From: Flavobacteriales bacterium
GTDB taxonomy: Bacteria > Bacteroidota > Bacteroidia > Flavobacteriales > UA16
Direction of reading: 5' to 3'
Assembly (NCBI GenBank): GCA_030831885.1
Contig: JAURKF010000270.1
Coordinates: forward strand, 1-11,753
Length of the DNA: 11,753 nt
Part shown: in pieces, positions 1 through 6,877 of the stretch
Layout: each line of letters opens with the position of its first letter
How positions within the stretch are numbered: position 1 is the first letter of the stretch
Program-made: the position numbers and the translations under genes
Notes under the pieces: model-generated
Databases searched by the model: none
The model's input: only the letters and a program-made list of their open reading frames with translations
Told to the model about the DNA's origin: nothing

Positions 1-876
1 ATTGTAGCTGAGCGTGCTGGTTTCGATTGCGCCAAAGGCCACCCTGCAATGGGTAATTATCATCACCACCAAAATCCAAGTGCCTTTGATATGGATTTGG
101 TACTGATTTCGGACGTGTGTGATATGTATGCGTCGGACGGATTGTATGTCATCGATGCCAACGCGCATTCACCTTTACTTGGCTATGCCTATGATGGTTA
201 CCCGATTTACGGAGCCTATGGATTTCTAAACACCGATGGCACGGGAGGTGTCACACGCATAAAGTCGAGCTATCAGCTGCGCAACATCACCGTGCGCAAC
301 ACCTATGCGGATGGCACAACAGTTACTGCAGGTCCTCCGATAAACGCAACTTATCCGCTGGGTCGCTACCGCGAAGACTATGAGTTCATCGCGCACACTG
401 AACCTGATTTTCTAGACGAGCATAACGGACGTTTTTGTGTTACCCCGGAATATCCGAATGGTATTTACGCTTATTTCTGTACAGTAGATGAGAACTGGAA
501 TTCGGCATATCCTTATGTGGTTGGTCCAACTTTCTACGGAGTAAAAACAGGCACGAAGGTGAATAGCATTACGGAAACGGTGACAACCTATAGCGGAAAT
601 CCATCAATCGTTTCAAACAATTCAGAAGTGAATCAACTCACTGTATTCCCTAACCCCGCAACAGACTTCGTTGCTGTGCAAATGAAAGGATTGAATACCG
701 TTGAGTGGAAGGTCGAATTATTCGATGTACAAGGAAAATTAGTGCGGACGTCGCAGTTATATCCCGGTAGCACCATCGCATATTTCGACACCCGCACACT
801 CTATAGCGGCGACTATGTGATGGCGTTAACGCATGGAATGACCAAGGTGAGTAGGCGAGTTCAGGTGGTTAAGTGA
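1..876 (+). CDS. YHYH-domain protein with T9SS sorting domain (5' partial)
   Basis: The reading frame is open from base 1, so the N-terminus lies outside the window; the first ATG at 49 is internal. Codons before it read ...CAKGHPA and run straight into GNYHHHQNP, the signature of the YHYH family (here Y-H-H-H). A second family block, GYAYDGYPIYGAYG, follows about 40 residues later. Counting from ATG 49, the YHYH-like region covers roughly residues 1-165, then a Ser/Thr-rich linker, then a type A T9SS C-terminal domain (about 196-275) starting LTVFPNPATDF and ending VSRRVQVVK. This predicts export through the outer membrane by T9SS and removal of the C-terminal signal. The YHYH fold has no firmly established activity to my knowledge; the clustered histidines suggest metal binding, which is inference. 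It converges with the LysR gene, 30 bases apart. Confidence 0.85.
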   Translation: MVAERAGFDCAKGHPAMGNYHHHQNPSAFDMDLVLISDVCDMYASDGLYVIDANAHSPLLGYAYDGYPIYGAYGFLNTDGTGGVTRIKSSYQLRNITVRNTYADGTTVTAGPPINATYPLGRYREDYEFIAHTEPDFLDEHNGRFCVTPEYPNGIYAYFCTVDENWNSAYPYVVGPTFYGVKTGTKVNSITETVTTYSGNPSIVSNNSEVNQLTVFPNPATDFVAVQMKGLNTVEWKVELFDVQGKLVRTSQLYPGSTIAYFDTRTLYSGDYVMALTHGMTKVSRRVQVVK

Positions 877-889
877 AATGTGTACCACC
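864..889 (+). terminator. weak hairpin at a convergent gene junction
   Basis: GGTGGT (864-869) can pair with ACCACC (884-889) across a 14-base loop that contains the stop codon of the YHYH gene. An A/T-rich tract follows. The stem is only 6 bp, so a terminator role is a guess from position between convergent genes. Confidence 0.25.
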
Positions 890-906
890 ATTATTTAATT
901 TAAATT

Positions 907-1815
907 TTACTCAAACCACTTCTTCACGACCTCAGTTTTGTGCTCGTGTATATATTCTAAAAAAGCGGCTGCCACCGGTGAGTGCTTTTTGTCGCGGTGC
1001 CACACGAGACGCCAGGTTGTCTTTATGGGAAGGCCTTTCATAGGAATAATCTTCAAACGACCGGCTGCTAGTTCATGGCGTATTCCAATCATTGGGAGTA
1101 TGGATACACCTAATCCCGCTATTACTGCTTGCTTAACGGCTTCGTTCGATGTAAGCTGAATTCGACGATGAACGGCCAATTCATTCCTGTCCAAAAATTC
1201 TTGCATAGCGGTGTAAGTCGCCGATCCGTCCTCACGCAATATGAGCGTGAGTCTTTTGAGTAGATCATGTTGATTGCGCGTTTTAGGCAGGTTCAGATGA
1301 TGAGAGCCTACCAATACCAATTCATTCTTTAGCAGCGCGAGTGATTTAAGTTCTAAATTTCTTGGCATTGTTGATACCAATGACATATCTACAGTATTCG
1401 TTTGAAGGTCGCGAAGCACTCCTTGTTTATTGGAAACATCAAGCACCAGTTCCACACCCGGTTGGCGTTTAAGGAATTCAGTTAGGAAATAAGGAATGAC
1501 ATATTTACCTGTTGATACAACCGAAATGCGAAGCTTACCGCGAAGAAGTCCACCTTCTTTATTCGAGATTTTTCCGAGCGTTTCGGCCTCATGCAGTAAG
1601 ACGTCAACCCCTCGTGCAATTTCCTTCCCAAATGCAGTTAAGTATAGTTTCTTGTTAATCGTTTCAGTGAGAGGTAAATCAAATTCTCGCTGCAGATTTC
1701 GCAGTTGAATGGATACTGCAGGCTGAGTGAGATTCAACGCCTCAGCCGCACGAGTTACGCTTCCTGTCTCGGCAACGCTCTTGAATATGCGCAATTGATT
1801 TAAGGTAAAATTCAT
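907..1815 (-). CDS. LysR-type transcriptional regulator (CbbR/CysB-like)
   Basis: This is a 302-residue DNA-binding regulator, the normal LysR length. Residues 1-60 form the winged helix-turn-helix, with the typical FKSVAETGSVTRAAEALNLTQPAVS pattern split around the recognition helix (TRAAEALNLTQ). About residues 90-295 form the periplasmic-binding-protein-like effector domain, beginning LRISVVSTGKYVIPYFL, which resembles CbbR/RbcR-type members. ATG 1815 opens directly into the family start NFTLNQLRIF, so the start is secure. The gene is divergent from the isocitrate dehydrogenase gene with 81 bases between the start codons. LysR regulators often control the divergent neighbour and themselves, so control of icd by a small metabolite is plausible, but this is inference from position. 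The effector cannot be read from the sequence. Confidence 0.9.
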   Translation of the reverse strand: MNFTLNQLRIFKSVAETGSVTRAAEALNLTQPAVSIQLRNLQREFDLPLTETINKKLYLTAFGKEIARGVDVLLHEAETLGKISNKEGGLLRGKLRISVVSTGKYVIPYFLTEFLKRQPGVELVLDVSNKQGVLRDLQTNTVDMSLVSTMPRNLELKSLALLKNELVLVGSHHLNLPKTRNQHDLLKRLTLILREDGSATYTAMQEFLDRNELAVHRRIQLTSNEAVKQAVIAGLGVSILPMIGIRHELAAGRLKIIPMKGLPIKTTWRLVWHRDKKHSPVAAAFLEYIHEHKTEVVKKWFE

Positions 1816-1896
1816 AAATATATTTTATGTTATAAAGAACAAATATAAATAACAGTTAAGAATGTGTTCTGAGAGATTTGCATTCAAAATCAAAAC
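1816..1896. promoter_or_regulatory. lysR-icd divergent promoter region
   Basis: On the minus strand TATATTTG (1847-1840) is an exact match to the Bacteroidota -7 box TAnnTTTG and lies 24 bases before the lysR start. On the plus strand GAGATTTG (1873-1880) is a weaker -7 candidate 16 bases before the icd start. Two dyads lie next to or over the lysR box: TTATgttATAA (1825-1835) and ATATTT/AAATAT (1820-1825 and 1841-1846). They are possible LysR binding sites, but the A/T-rich composition makes chance dyads likely. Confidence 0.45.
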
Positions 1897-3336
1897 ATGA
1901 AACAAAAAGTAACGATTGCTAAAGGTGACGGCATTGGACCCGAAATCATGGAGGCTACGCTGCGCATTCTAGCCGCTGCGGGAGCGCAAATCGAAACAGA
2001 AGAAATCGAAGTGGGGGAGAAGGTTTATCTCTCAGGAAATACTTCCGGCATTGCGTCCGAATCGTGGGATGTAATCCGCCGTAACAAGGTATTTCTGAAG
2101 GCGCCTATTACTACTCCGCAAGGGGGAGGGTATAAAAGTTTGAACGTGACAACGCGTAAATTCCTCGGGCTTTACTCAAACGTACGCCCCTGTTTGAGCT
2201 TACATCCATTTGTTGCTACCAAGCACCCGCTCATGGATATCGTTATAGTGCGCGAGAACGAGGAGGATTTATATGCCGGTATTGAACACCAGCAAACTGA
2301 TGAGGTTATTCAATGCCTTAAGTTGATTAGCCGTCCGGGTTGCGAAAAAATCGTTCGCTATGCTTTTGAATACGCCCGCGTGAATGGTCGCAAGAAGGTG
2401 ACTTGTTTCACTAAGGACAACATCATGAAGCAAACCGATGGTTTGTTTCATCAGGTGTTTGATGAGATTTCCAAGGAGTACCCCGAAATAGAAAATGAGC
2501 ATTGGATAATTGATATAGGTGCGGCCAAGATGGCCGATACGCCCGAAGCTTTCGACGTGATTGTTACGCTCAACTTATATGGCGATGTGTTGTCGGATAT
2601 ATCGGCTCAGATTGCAGGGTCTGTTGGTCTTGCCGGTTCGGCTAACATTGGTGAAGAATGTGCCATGTTCGAGGCCATCCATGGCTCAGCACCTCGCAGA
2701 GCAGGCCAGGACGTTGCCAATCCTTCTGGTCTTCTGCAGGGCGCAATTATGATGCTCTGCCACATTGGTCAAACAGAAGTGGCTGAAACGATCCAAAACG
2801 CATGGCTTCGCACTATTGAAGATGGAATCCATACATACGATATCTTCAAAGAAGGTGTGAGTTCGCGTAAAGTCGGAACGAAGGACTTTGCCCAGGCTGT
2901 GATTGCCAACTTAGGCAAACGTCCACTTCGTTTGAAGCCTGTGACCTTTACCAAAGGTGCCCAATTGAATTTGCCAAAGTATAAGCGCAAACCTTCCGCT
3001 AAAAAGGAGCTCGTTGGTGTTGATGTGTTTGTGCACTGGAGTGGGGAGGAGGCTGATCAATTAGCTGCCAAGCTCCAAACCCTGAACAACGATAGAGTAA
3101 TGCTTTCAATGATTACCAATCGTGGTATAAAAGTGTGGCCGCAAGGTTTCAAGGAAACGTTTTGCACCGACCATTGGCGTTGTCGTTTCAAACCGGAAGA
3201 GGGAATGAGTATTTCCAATGAGGAGGTGATTAAGTTGTTGCAGCAGGCATTCAGCAGCGGCATCGATGCCATTAAAACGGAAAATTTGTATGCTTTTGAT
3301 GGAAAGCCGGCTTATTCATTGGGACAAGGACAATAA
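1897..3336 (+). CDS. icd: isocitrate dehydrogenase, Thermus/Rickettsia type, likely NADP-dependent
   Basis: It converts isocitrate to 2-oxoglutarate and CO2 in the TCA cycle, in the cytoplasm. The 479-residue protein follows the Thermus thermophilus/Rickettsia form: the catalytic beta-decarboxylating dehydrogenase domain (about 1-345) plus an extra C-terminal domain (about 370-479; GVDVFVHW, SMITNRGIKVWP, HWRCRF) absent from the E. coli enzyme. Substrate residues matching E. coli S113, N115, R119, R129, R153, Y160 and K230 are S81, N83, R87, R97, R119, Y126 and K173. Metal ligands are probably D206, D230 and D234. In the cofactor loop HGSAPRRAGQ (262-271) two arginines replace the Lys-Tyr that binds the NADP 2'-phosphate and there is no NAD-type Asp, so NADP use is inferred. 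Its start gives the standard IAKGDGIGPE N-terminus. It is followed after 11 bases by a small gene and is divergent from a LysR gene. Confidence 0.95.
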   Translation: MKQKVTIAKGDGIGPEIMEATLRILAAAGAQIETEEIEVGEKVYLSGNTSGIASESWDVIRRNKVFLKAPITTPQGGGYKSLNVTTRKFLGLYSNVRPCLSLHPFVATKHPLMDIVIVRENEEDLYAGIEHQQTDEVIQCLKLISRPGCEKIVRYAFEYARVNGRKKVTCFTKDNIMKQTDGLFHQVFDEISKEYPEIENEHWIIDIGAAKMADTPEAFDVIVTLNLYGDVLSDISAQIAGSVGLAGSANIGEECAMFEAIHGSAPRRAGQDVANPSGLLQGAIMMLCHIGQTEVAETIQNAWLRTIEDGIHTYDIFKEGVSSRKVGTKDFAQAVIANLGKRPLRLKPVTFTKGAQLNLPKYKRKPSAKKELVGVDVFVHWSGEEADQLAAKLQTLNNDRVMLSMITNRGIKVWPQGFKETFCTDHWRCRFKPEEGMSISNEEVIKLLQQAFSSGIDAIKTENLYAFDGKPAYSLGQGQ

Positions 3337-3347
3337 AAATTTTTGTT

Positions 3348-3611
3348 ATGCAAGAGATAGTAAATTCTATTAAAGTTGATTTAATCAATGGTGTGTTTTA
3401 CTCGGGTGATGCTGCAACGATTATTCGAGGAATGATTGACGTTAAGATTAAATTCCATGAAGATAAAATCAGTCGATTAAGCAATATGGAAGAAATCAAA
3501 ATGCGAGAGCAGCGTATTAAAGAACTTCAGCGATTGCAATCGAAAATTCAGGATTGGGTTAAGTCGCATGGCGAACAGACTAATCTGGAATTAAAGCTTT
3601 CGGTTGGTTAA
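3348..3611 (+). CDS. small helical protein of unknown function
   Basis: This 87-residue protein starts 11 bases after the icd stop and ends 43 bases before a strong terminator, so it is very likely co-transcribed with icd. It has no signal peptide or membrane segment. The N-terminal 20 residues (VDLINGVFYSGDAATII) are followed by a charged, helix-forming stretch (about 24-75) rich in K, E, R and Q with heptad-like leucine and isoleucine spacing (RIKELQRLQSKI). The order of a short strand-like segment, an LINGxF turn and then long helices resembles small uncharacterised proteins common in Bacteroidota. I do not recognise a named family and give no function. Position after icd is the only functional hint. 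Confidence 0.75.
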   Translation: MQEIVNSIKVDLINGVFYSGDAATIIRGMIDVKIKFHEDKISRLSNMEEIKMREQRIKELQRLQSKIQDWVKSHGEQTNLELKLSVG

Positions 3612-3654
3612 GGTTAATAAGAGTCACCGTTGCGCATTCAACCGAGCGCAACTT

Positions 3655-3683
3655 AAAAGAGCCGCTAACGAGCGGCTCTTTTT
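3655..3683 (+). terminator. strong intrinsic terminator after icd and the small gene
   Basis: A perfect 12-bp stem, AAAAGAGCCGCT (3655-3666) with AGCGGCTCTTTT (3671-3682), has a 4-base AACG loop and runs into T5. The A-tract on the 5' side means it could also stop transcription arriving on the minus strand. Confidence 0.92.
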
Positions 3684-3700
3684 GTAGGGTTGATTAAGTC

Positions 3701-3738
3701 TCGACTTCGCTCGACTTCGCTCGACTTCGCTCGACTTC
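3701..3738. repeat. tandem 10-bp repeat TCGACTTCGC (3.8 copies)
   Basis: Three exact copies of TCGACTTCGC (3701-3730) are followed by a partial one (TCGACTTC, 3731-3738). This begins 17 bases after the icd-side terminator. The unit is the reverse complement of the core GCGAAGTCGA found at 3847-3856, so the two sets can pair in one transcript. Similar CTTCGACTTCGCTC motifs are, from memory, frequent intergenic repeats in Bacteroidota genomes. Confidence 0.85.
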
Positions 3739-3790
3739 CTCTGGCTTCTTCTTGGTTCATCTGGGCTTGCGACTCTTTCTGCTTGTGCTG

Positions 3791-3860
3791 CTTGAGCGAA
3801 GCCGAAGGCAGCTTTCGAAGTGATAAATTAGCTAAGCGACGGCTGAGCGAAGTCGAAGCC
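3791..3860. repeat. two inverted-orientation GAGCGAAG repeats
   Basis: CTTGAGCGAAGCCGAAGGC (3791-3809) and CTGAGCGAAGTCGAAGCC (3843-3860) are two variants of one motif, opposite in orientation to the tandem array at 3701-3738. The second ends 3 bases from the stop codon of the minus-strand T9SS gene, so its transcript would carry this sequence as its 3' end. It could fold back on the tandem array and may protect or terminate the mRNA; that role is inference. Confidence 0.7.
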
Positions 3861-3863
3861 GAA

Positions 3864-4823
3864 TTATTGAACTACAATGGTCTTCGTTTCGCGGGTAGCG
3901 CCTTGACGCAGCACTACTTGATATGTGCCACCGGTAAGCGCTTGGTCAATCGTGATACGATTACCATTTTGATTAGCATTTTTTCCAACGACGAATGAAG
4001 CTACGCGGCTGCCTTTAGCATCAATGATTTCAAGCGATGCACCGGGCTTAACTTCTAGGCTATGCAATTGAATGTTGATGAGATTGCTGCGCAAGGGATT
4101 GGGAAATACATCCCAAGATGCTGCGGCAGAAGCAGATGTTTCCGGCGCTGGAATACAACCGTCACCGATGCAACTGCCATCATTGAAAGTAGCCATAGGG
4201 TTGAAGTTGCTTGCCTTGCTGTCGGTGCAGCCAAAAACATCACACGTGCGTGTGTTGAAGGTTAGTCCTTCTTTCCTCCAAGAAATTCCTTCGGCATCGC
4301 GTCCCTGAATGTTGACTGTACCGCGAATCTCTCCCGTTGAAGTAAACTGACCAATGAGCACAAGACCTTGTGCGTCGGGTGAGCATTTCTCATCGGTTGG
4401 AATAAGGAACCATCCACCATTGCTGGAAGAAATCAGGCCGCCTTGTTCGAACGAAGCAAAGTCAACCCCTAAGTCCCACATATTATTTCCGTCATTGTTG
4501 GCGTAACCAACGGTAACCCATGAGTCAAAGCTCACGCTTGCATCCGCTTGCAACGCAGCAGATGAAATACCTGCGGCACTTGCGCCTGCATACGGACTTT
4601 GGAAGAATGGGGCGCTTGATTCTATGCTCAGGGGATGAGCGGCATCGCCATAAACCACTTGCAAGGAATGCTGAGGGGAGGGTAATTGAGCGTACACACG
4701 ATACGTGTGTCCCGGCACAGTTACCCCTTGATGGTTCACCTCCTGCACCACCAAGCGCACATCGGAGGCCTGAGCCACCGAACTAACTGCAAAAGCTGCA
4801 GCAAAGAGTAGATTTTTCTTCAT
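3864..4823 (-). CDS. T9SS-exported protein of unknown function with a CTD-NYNP-DGSC motif
   Basis: This 319-residue secreted protein has a clear signal peptide (MKK, hydrophobic core 5-17, AQA cleavage site after A19). The main region (about 20-190) contains short blocks such as VRLVVQEV, YRVYAQLPSP, SFDSWVTVGY and GGWFLIPTDEKC, and seems beta-rich. Residues 193-223 hold CDVFGCTDSKASNFNP...FNDGSCIGDGC, a cysteine-containing motif often seen in marine Bacteroidota surface proteins. The C-terminus (about 237-319; WDVFPNPLRSNLIN to TKTIVVQ) is a type A T9SS sorting domain. I recall similar uncharacterised flavobacterial proteins but no assigned role. A TATATTTG promoter box lies about 73 bases upstream of the start. 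A repeat motif lies immediately after the stop. The preceding minus-strand gene is 166 bases upstream, so the two are probably separately transcribed. Confidence 0.88.
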   Translation of the reverse strand: MKKNLLFAAAFAVSSVAQASDVRLVVQEVNHQGVTVPGHTYRVYAQLPSPQHSLQVVYGDAAHPLSIESSAPFFQSPYAGASAAGISSAALQADASVSFDSWVTVGYANNDGNNMWDLGVDFASFEQGGLISSSNGGWFLIPTDEKCSPDAQGLVLIGQFTSTGEIRGTVNIQGRDAEGISWRKEGLTFNTRTCDVFGCTDSKASNFNPMATFNDGSCIGDGCIPAPETSASAAASWDVFPNPLRSNLINIQLHSLEVKPGASLEIIDAKGSRVASFVVGKNANQNGNRITIDQALTGGTYQVVLRQGATRETKTIVVQ

Positions 4824-4895
4824 GGTTATTCTTGGAATGGATTGATCAATAATCTACCCACAAGAATAGGAGTTTTTTCGATACAATCTATTCAT

Positions 4896-4903
4896 CAAAT
4901 ATA
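4896..4903 (-). promoter_or_regulatory. -7 box (TATATTTG) for the T9SS protein gene
   Basis: Read on the minus strand, 4903-4896 is TATATTTG, an exact TAnnTTTG match. It lies 72 bases before the start codon at 4823, giving a leader of about 65 bases. No convincing TTTG -33 box was found, so support is moderate. Confidence 0.45.
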
Positions 4904-4939
4904 AATACCTTCTGTATCCGAATCGTGGGCCCTGACCTT

Positions 4940-4973
4940 GGCTTCGCTCAATCAATGGTGACCAAGCGAAGCC
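4940..4973. repeat. REP-like hairpin with GGCTTCGCT/AGCGAAGCC arms
   Basis: GGCTTCGCT (4940-4948) pairs perfectly with AGCGAAGCC (4965-4973) across 16 bases. The arms carry the same GCTTCGCT/AGCGAAGC core as the repeats at 3701-3860. It begins 16 bases beyond the stop codon of the minus-strand gene 4990-5436, a second case of this motif at a gene's 3' end. No T-run follows in the minus direction, so a classical intrinsic terminator is unlikely. Confidence 0.7.
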
Positions 4974-4989
4974 CAGATCAGTAGCTACC

Positions 4990-5436
4990 TTACTGACAAC
5001 TCAACGCAAGTAGAAAAGCCGTCTTCCAATCAACTTGAAACGAAGGCAGTTGTTCCATAACATCCGCATAACGAGTGCAACGGGGCCCCATAAAGTTTCG
5101 CATGCATTCCTGGTGTTCTTCATTCATGGATGAAAAGGCCAGTAGCACATTGAGTTCATGATAAGAAAGCTGGTCGTGCAGGTTCCAGATGGCTATAGGC
5201 CCATTCAAAACGTGTACACGTCCATCCTTCAGGAAATTGATGGTGCATTGCCCGCGCTTACGGAAATAGTAATTACGACCACTGATGTACCGGTCGGCAG
5301 TCTGCATACTTCTACCGCCCATTCCGGGTAGTTCGCTAAAGCCATGCGCTTGCAAGATGTTCATCAGTTGTTGTGACGCGAAAAAGGCTGGTGCTGCCTT
5401 GGGCGCGTGCAGAAGTGAGAGGTTCATGATAGCCAT
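4990..5436 (-). CDS. uncharacterised cytoplasmic protein, about 148 residues
   Basis: I do not recognise this family. The protein looks genuine rather than random: balanced composition, GRNYYFRKRGQCTINFLKDGRVHVLNGPIA split around a beta-like segment, then HELNVLLAFSSM and DWKTAFLLALSC helices at the C-terminus. It has no signal peptide or membrane helix. Three ATGs are possible: 5463 (157 residues), 5436 (148) and 5427 (145). I prefer 5436 because a possible -7 box, CTCCTTTG (5460-5453, minus), lies between 5463 and 5436 and an A-rich leader (CAAAGAAAA) follows it directly; this choice is uncertain. A REP-like hairpin follows the stop. The divergent lipoprotein gene starts about 210 bases upstream. 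No function is offered. Confidence 0.6.
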   Translation of the reverse strand: MAIMNLSLLHAPKAAPAFFASQQLMNILQAHGFSELPGMGGRSMQTADRYISGRNYYFRKRGQCTINFLKDGRVHVLNGPIAIWNLHDQLSYHELNVLLAFSSMNEEHQECMRNFMGPRCTRYADVMEQLPSFQVDWKTAFLLALSCQ

Positions 5437-5631
5437 TTTTCTTTGTTTTGCGCAAAGGAGCATGGCCAGATTGTAAGGTATTTACAACGCCTGAAAAAAG
5501 ATGAAAGGCAAATGGTTTCGGCAGATTTGCAGACATTTCACAGCACGATGCACATTCAATTTCCGCTTGGTAATGAGACGGACTGATATTACACAATGAG
5601 TTTCGCTCTGTGCTGAGGACGAAGTGAGTTG

Positions 5632-5639
5632 TATTTTCG
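5632..5639 (+). promoter_or_regulatory. -7 box-like TATTTTCG before the lipoprotein gene
   Basis: TATTTTCG matches TAnnTTTG at 7 of 8 positions (consensus positions only counted loosely) and lies 5 bases before ATG 5645. If real, it gives a very short leader and excludes the upstream in-frame ATG at 5624 as the start. Confidence 0.3.
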
Positions 5640-5644
5640 CCAAT

Positions 5645-6226
5645 ATGCAATCATTTATTAAATCAGGTTGGAGCTTTGTGCTGCTTTCAATGTGCGCAGC
5701 TACCGCACTTTTCGTTGCAGCATGCAACAATAAAAAGGATTGTCCGGGATTCAGTGAAAATCTCACCCCTTATATTTCGGATGAAAGCAAGCTGGTGTTT
5801 TACAACGTGGATGGTGATAGCCTTGTATTCAATATTGGCAGTTATGAAAAAACGGAGCCACGCACAGTAAAACGCAATGTGCTCAGTGTGGGTGGAACAG
5901 GATCCAAACCCTACTGTGTGTCTTCGTGCTCTATGAGCTCGGATATGTTTACTTCAGATGCGCTGCAGTTGGGGTATAGTATCGATATCGACAACGAGCA
6001 GGATACTTGTTCCCTGTCGTTGAGCTTGTCTTCGCCACTTCCATCGAATGACTATTTCTTTACCCGAGCTGAATTTTCTCCCACAGCCCATGTGTTTGGA
6101 GATACGATTCGACTTAGTAACTACACTCCCACTAGCGATCCTCGCTTCAGTCGTGTTGAAATTGTGCACGGAAGGGGTATCACGCGCATTCAAGACGATG
6201 TGGAAGGCTGCGAATGGGTGCGTTGA
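5645..6226 (+). CDS. lipoprotein of unknown function
   Basis: This is a predicted envelope lipoprotein of 193 residues. From ATG 5645 the N-terminus has one lysine at position 6, a hydrophobic stretch (about 9-25) and a lipobox-like LFVAAC with the lipidated cysteine at C27. An in-frame ATG at 5624 would add seven residues before the signal peptide and lies upstream of a promoter-like box, so it was not used. The mature protein has five more cysteines (C33, C91, C95, C122, C189), which could form disulfides in the periplasm or outside the cell. The chain is Ser/Asp-rich and probably beta-structured (DSLVFNIGSY, YSIDIDNEQDTCSLSLSLSS). No family is recognised. It lies 27 bases before coaE on the same strand; co-transcription is possible, a shared function unlikely. 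Confidence 0.75.
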   Translation: MQSFIKSGWSFVLLSMCAATALFVAACNNKKDCPGFSENLTPYISDESKLVFYNVDGDSLVFNIGSYEKTEPRTVKRNVLSVGGTGSKPYCVSSCSMSSDMFTSDALQLGYSIDIDNEQDTCSLSLSLSSPLPSNDYFFTRAEFSPTAHVFGDTIRLSNYTPTSDPRFSRVEIVHGRGITRIQDDVEGCEWVR

Positions 6227-6253
6227 TAAAATGCTTTACGTTATTTTTAGATC

Positions 6254-6838
6254 ATGAAAGTCATCGGCCTAACCGGCGGAATAGGTTCGGGAAAATCGAC
6301 CATGGCACGCGTGTTCGAAACACTGGGATTTCCCGTGTTCGATGCCGACAGAGAAGCGTTAGCGCTTTATGATAATGATCCTACGCTTCTTCCCAAGGTG
6401 GTGGAGTTATTCGGTGAAGGTATTCTTCTACCCGACGGCCGATTGAATCGCATGGCATTGGCGAATATCGTTTTTAGTGATGAAAGCGCATTGAAAAAAT
6501 TGAACGCGCTCGTTCACCCTAGAGTTGCCATCAGGTTCGAGGAATGGAAGAGCAGACAGCATGCGCAGGCCGTAATTCGGGAAGCTGCTATCTTGTTTGA
6601 AAGCGGTAGCGATGCAGATTGTGACATGGTAATCGCGGTAACTGCTCCCGAGGCATTGCGCATTCAGCGCGTGATGCAACGTAACAGAATCAGTGAATCC
6701 GAAGTGCGCGCGCGCATGGCCCGACAATGGCCGGAACTAAAGTTGGTTAAGCGTGCAGATGAGGTAATTGTGAATGATGATAAGACGCTTGTGTTGCCGC
6801 AGGTGATGAAGGTGGTGAATAGGATTGCAGGATCATAG
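6254..6838 (+). CDS. coaE: dephospho-CoA kinase
   Basis: It performs the last step of coenzyme A synthesis: ATP-dependent phosphorylation of the 3'-hydroxyl of dephospho-CoA, in the cytoplasm. The 194-residue length is normal. The N-terminus MKVIGLTGGIGSGKST holds the P-loop (G8-T16), followed by FDAD (29-32), the LVHPRV segment (87-92) and REAAILFESG (109-118), all family hallmarks. The lid region contains QRNRIS...ARMARQWP (142-160) and the C-terminal ADEVIVND (168-175). The start is secure because the P-loop begins within eight residues. The last codons (RIAGS and stop) are made of a period-8 repeat, GGATTGCA GGATCATA, that continues into the intergenic region, so the natural C-terminus may have been replaced or extended by a few residues. 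A possible weak promoter (TTATTTTTAG) lies in the 27-base gap upstream. Confidence 0.97.
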   Translation: MKVIGLTGGIGSGKSTMARVFETLGFPVFDADREALALYDNDPTLLPKVVELFGEGILLPDGRLNRMALANIVFSDESALKKLNALVHPRVAIRFEEWKSRQHAQAVIREAAILFESGSDADCDMVIAVTAPEALRIQRVMQRNRISESEVRARMARQWPELKLVKRADEVIVNDDKTLVLPQVMKVVNRIAGS

Positions 6839-6853
6839 TATTCAAGGATAGCA
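6822..6853. repeat. period-8 GGATnnnA repeat overlapping the coaE stop
   Basis: GGATTGCA, GGATCATA, GTATTCAA and GGATAGCA follow each other in 8-base steps. The first two units encode the last residues and the stop codon of coaE. The same unit type forms larger arrays at 7199-7239 (complementary orientation) and 7658-7735. Confidence 0.6.
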
Positions 6854-6877
6854 GGGAGTCGTATGTGTAAGTTTTAA

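Noticed and set aside
5595..5628. Possible fourth decayed copy of the TTCGCTC...GCGAAG repeat before the lipoprotein gene
   Set aside because: Only 4-5 bases pair and the similarity to the other copies is too weak to separate from chance.
5482..5766. Minus-strand frames opposite the lipoprotein start
   Set aside because: They overlap a well-formed signal peptide and lipobox on the plus strand and show no family motif.
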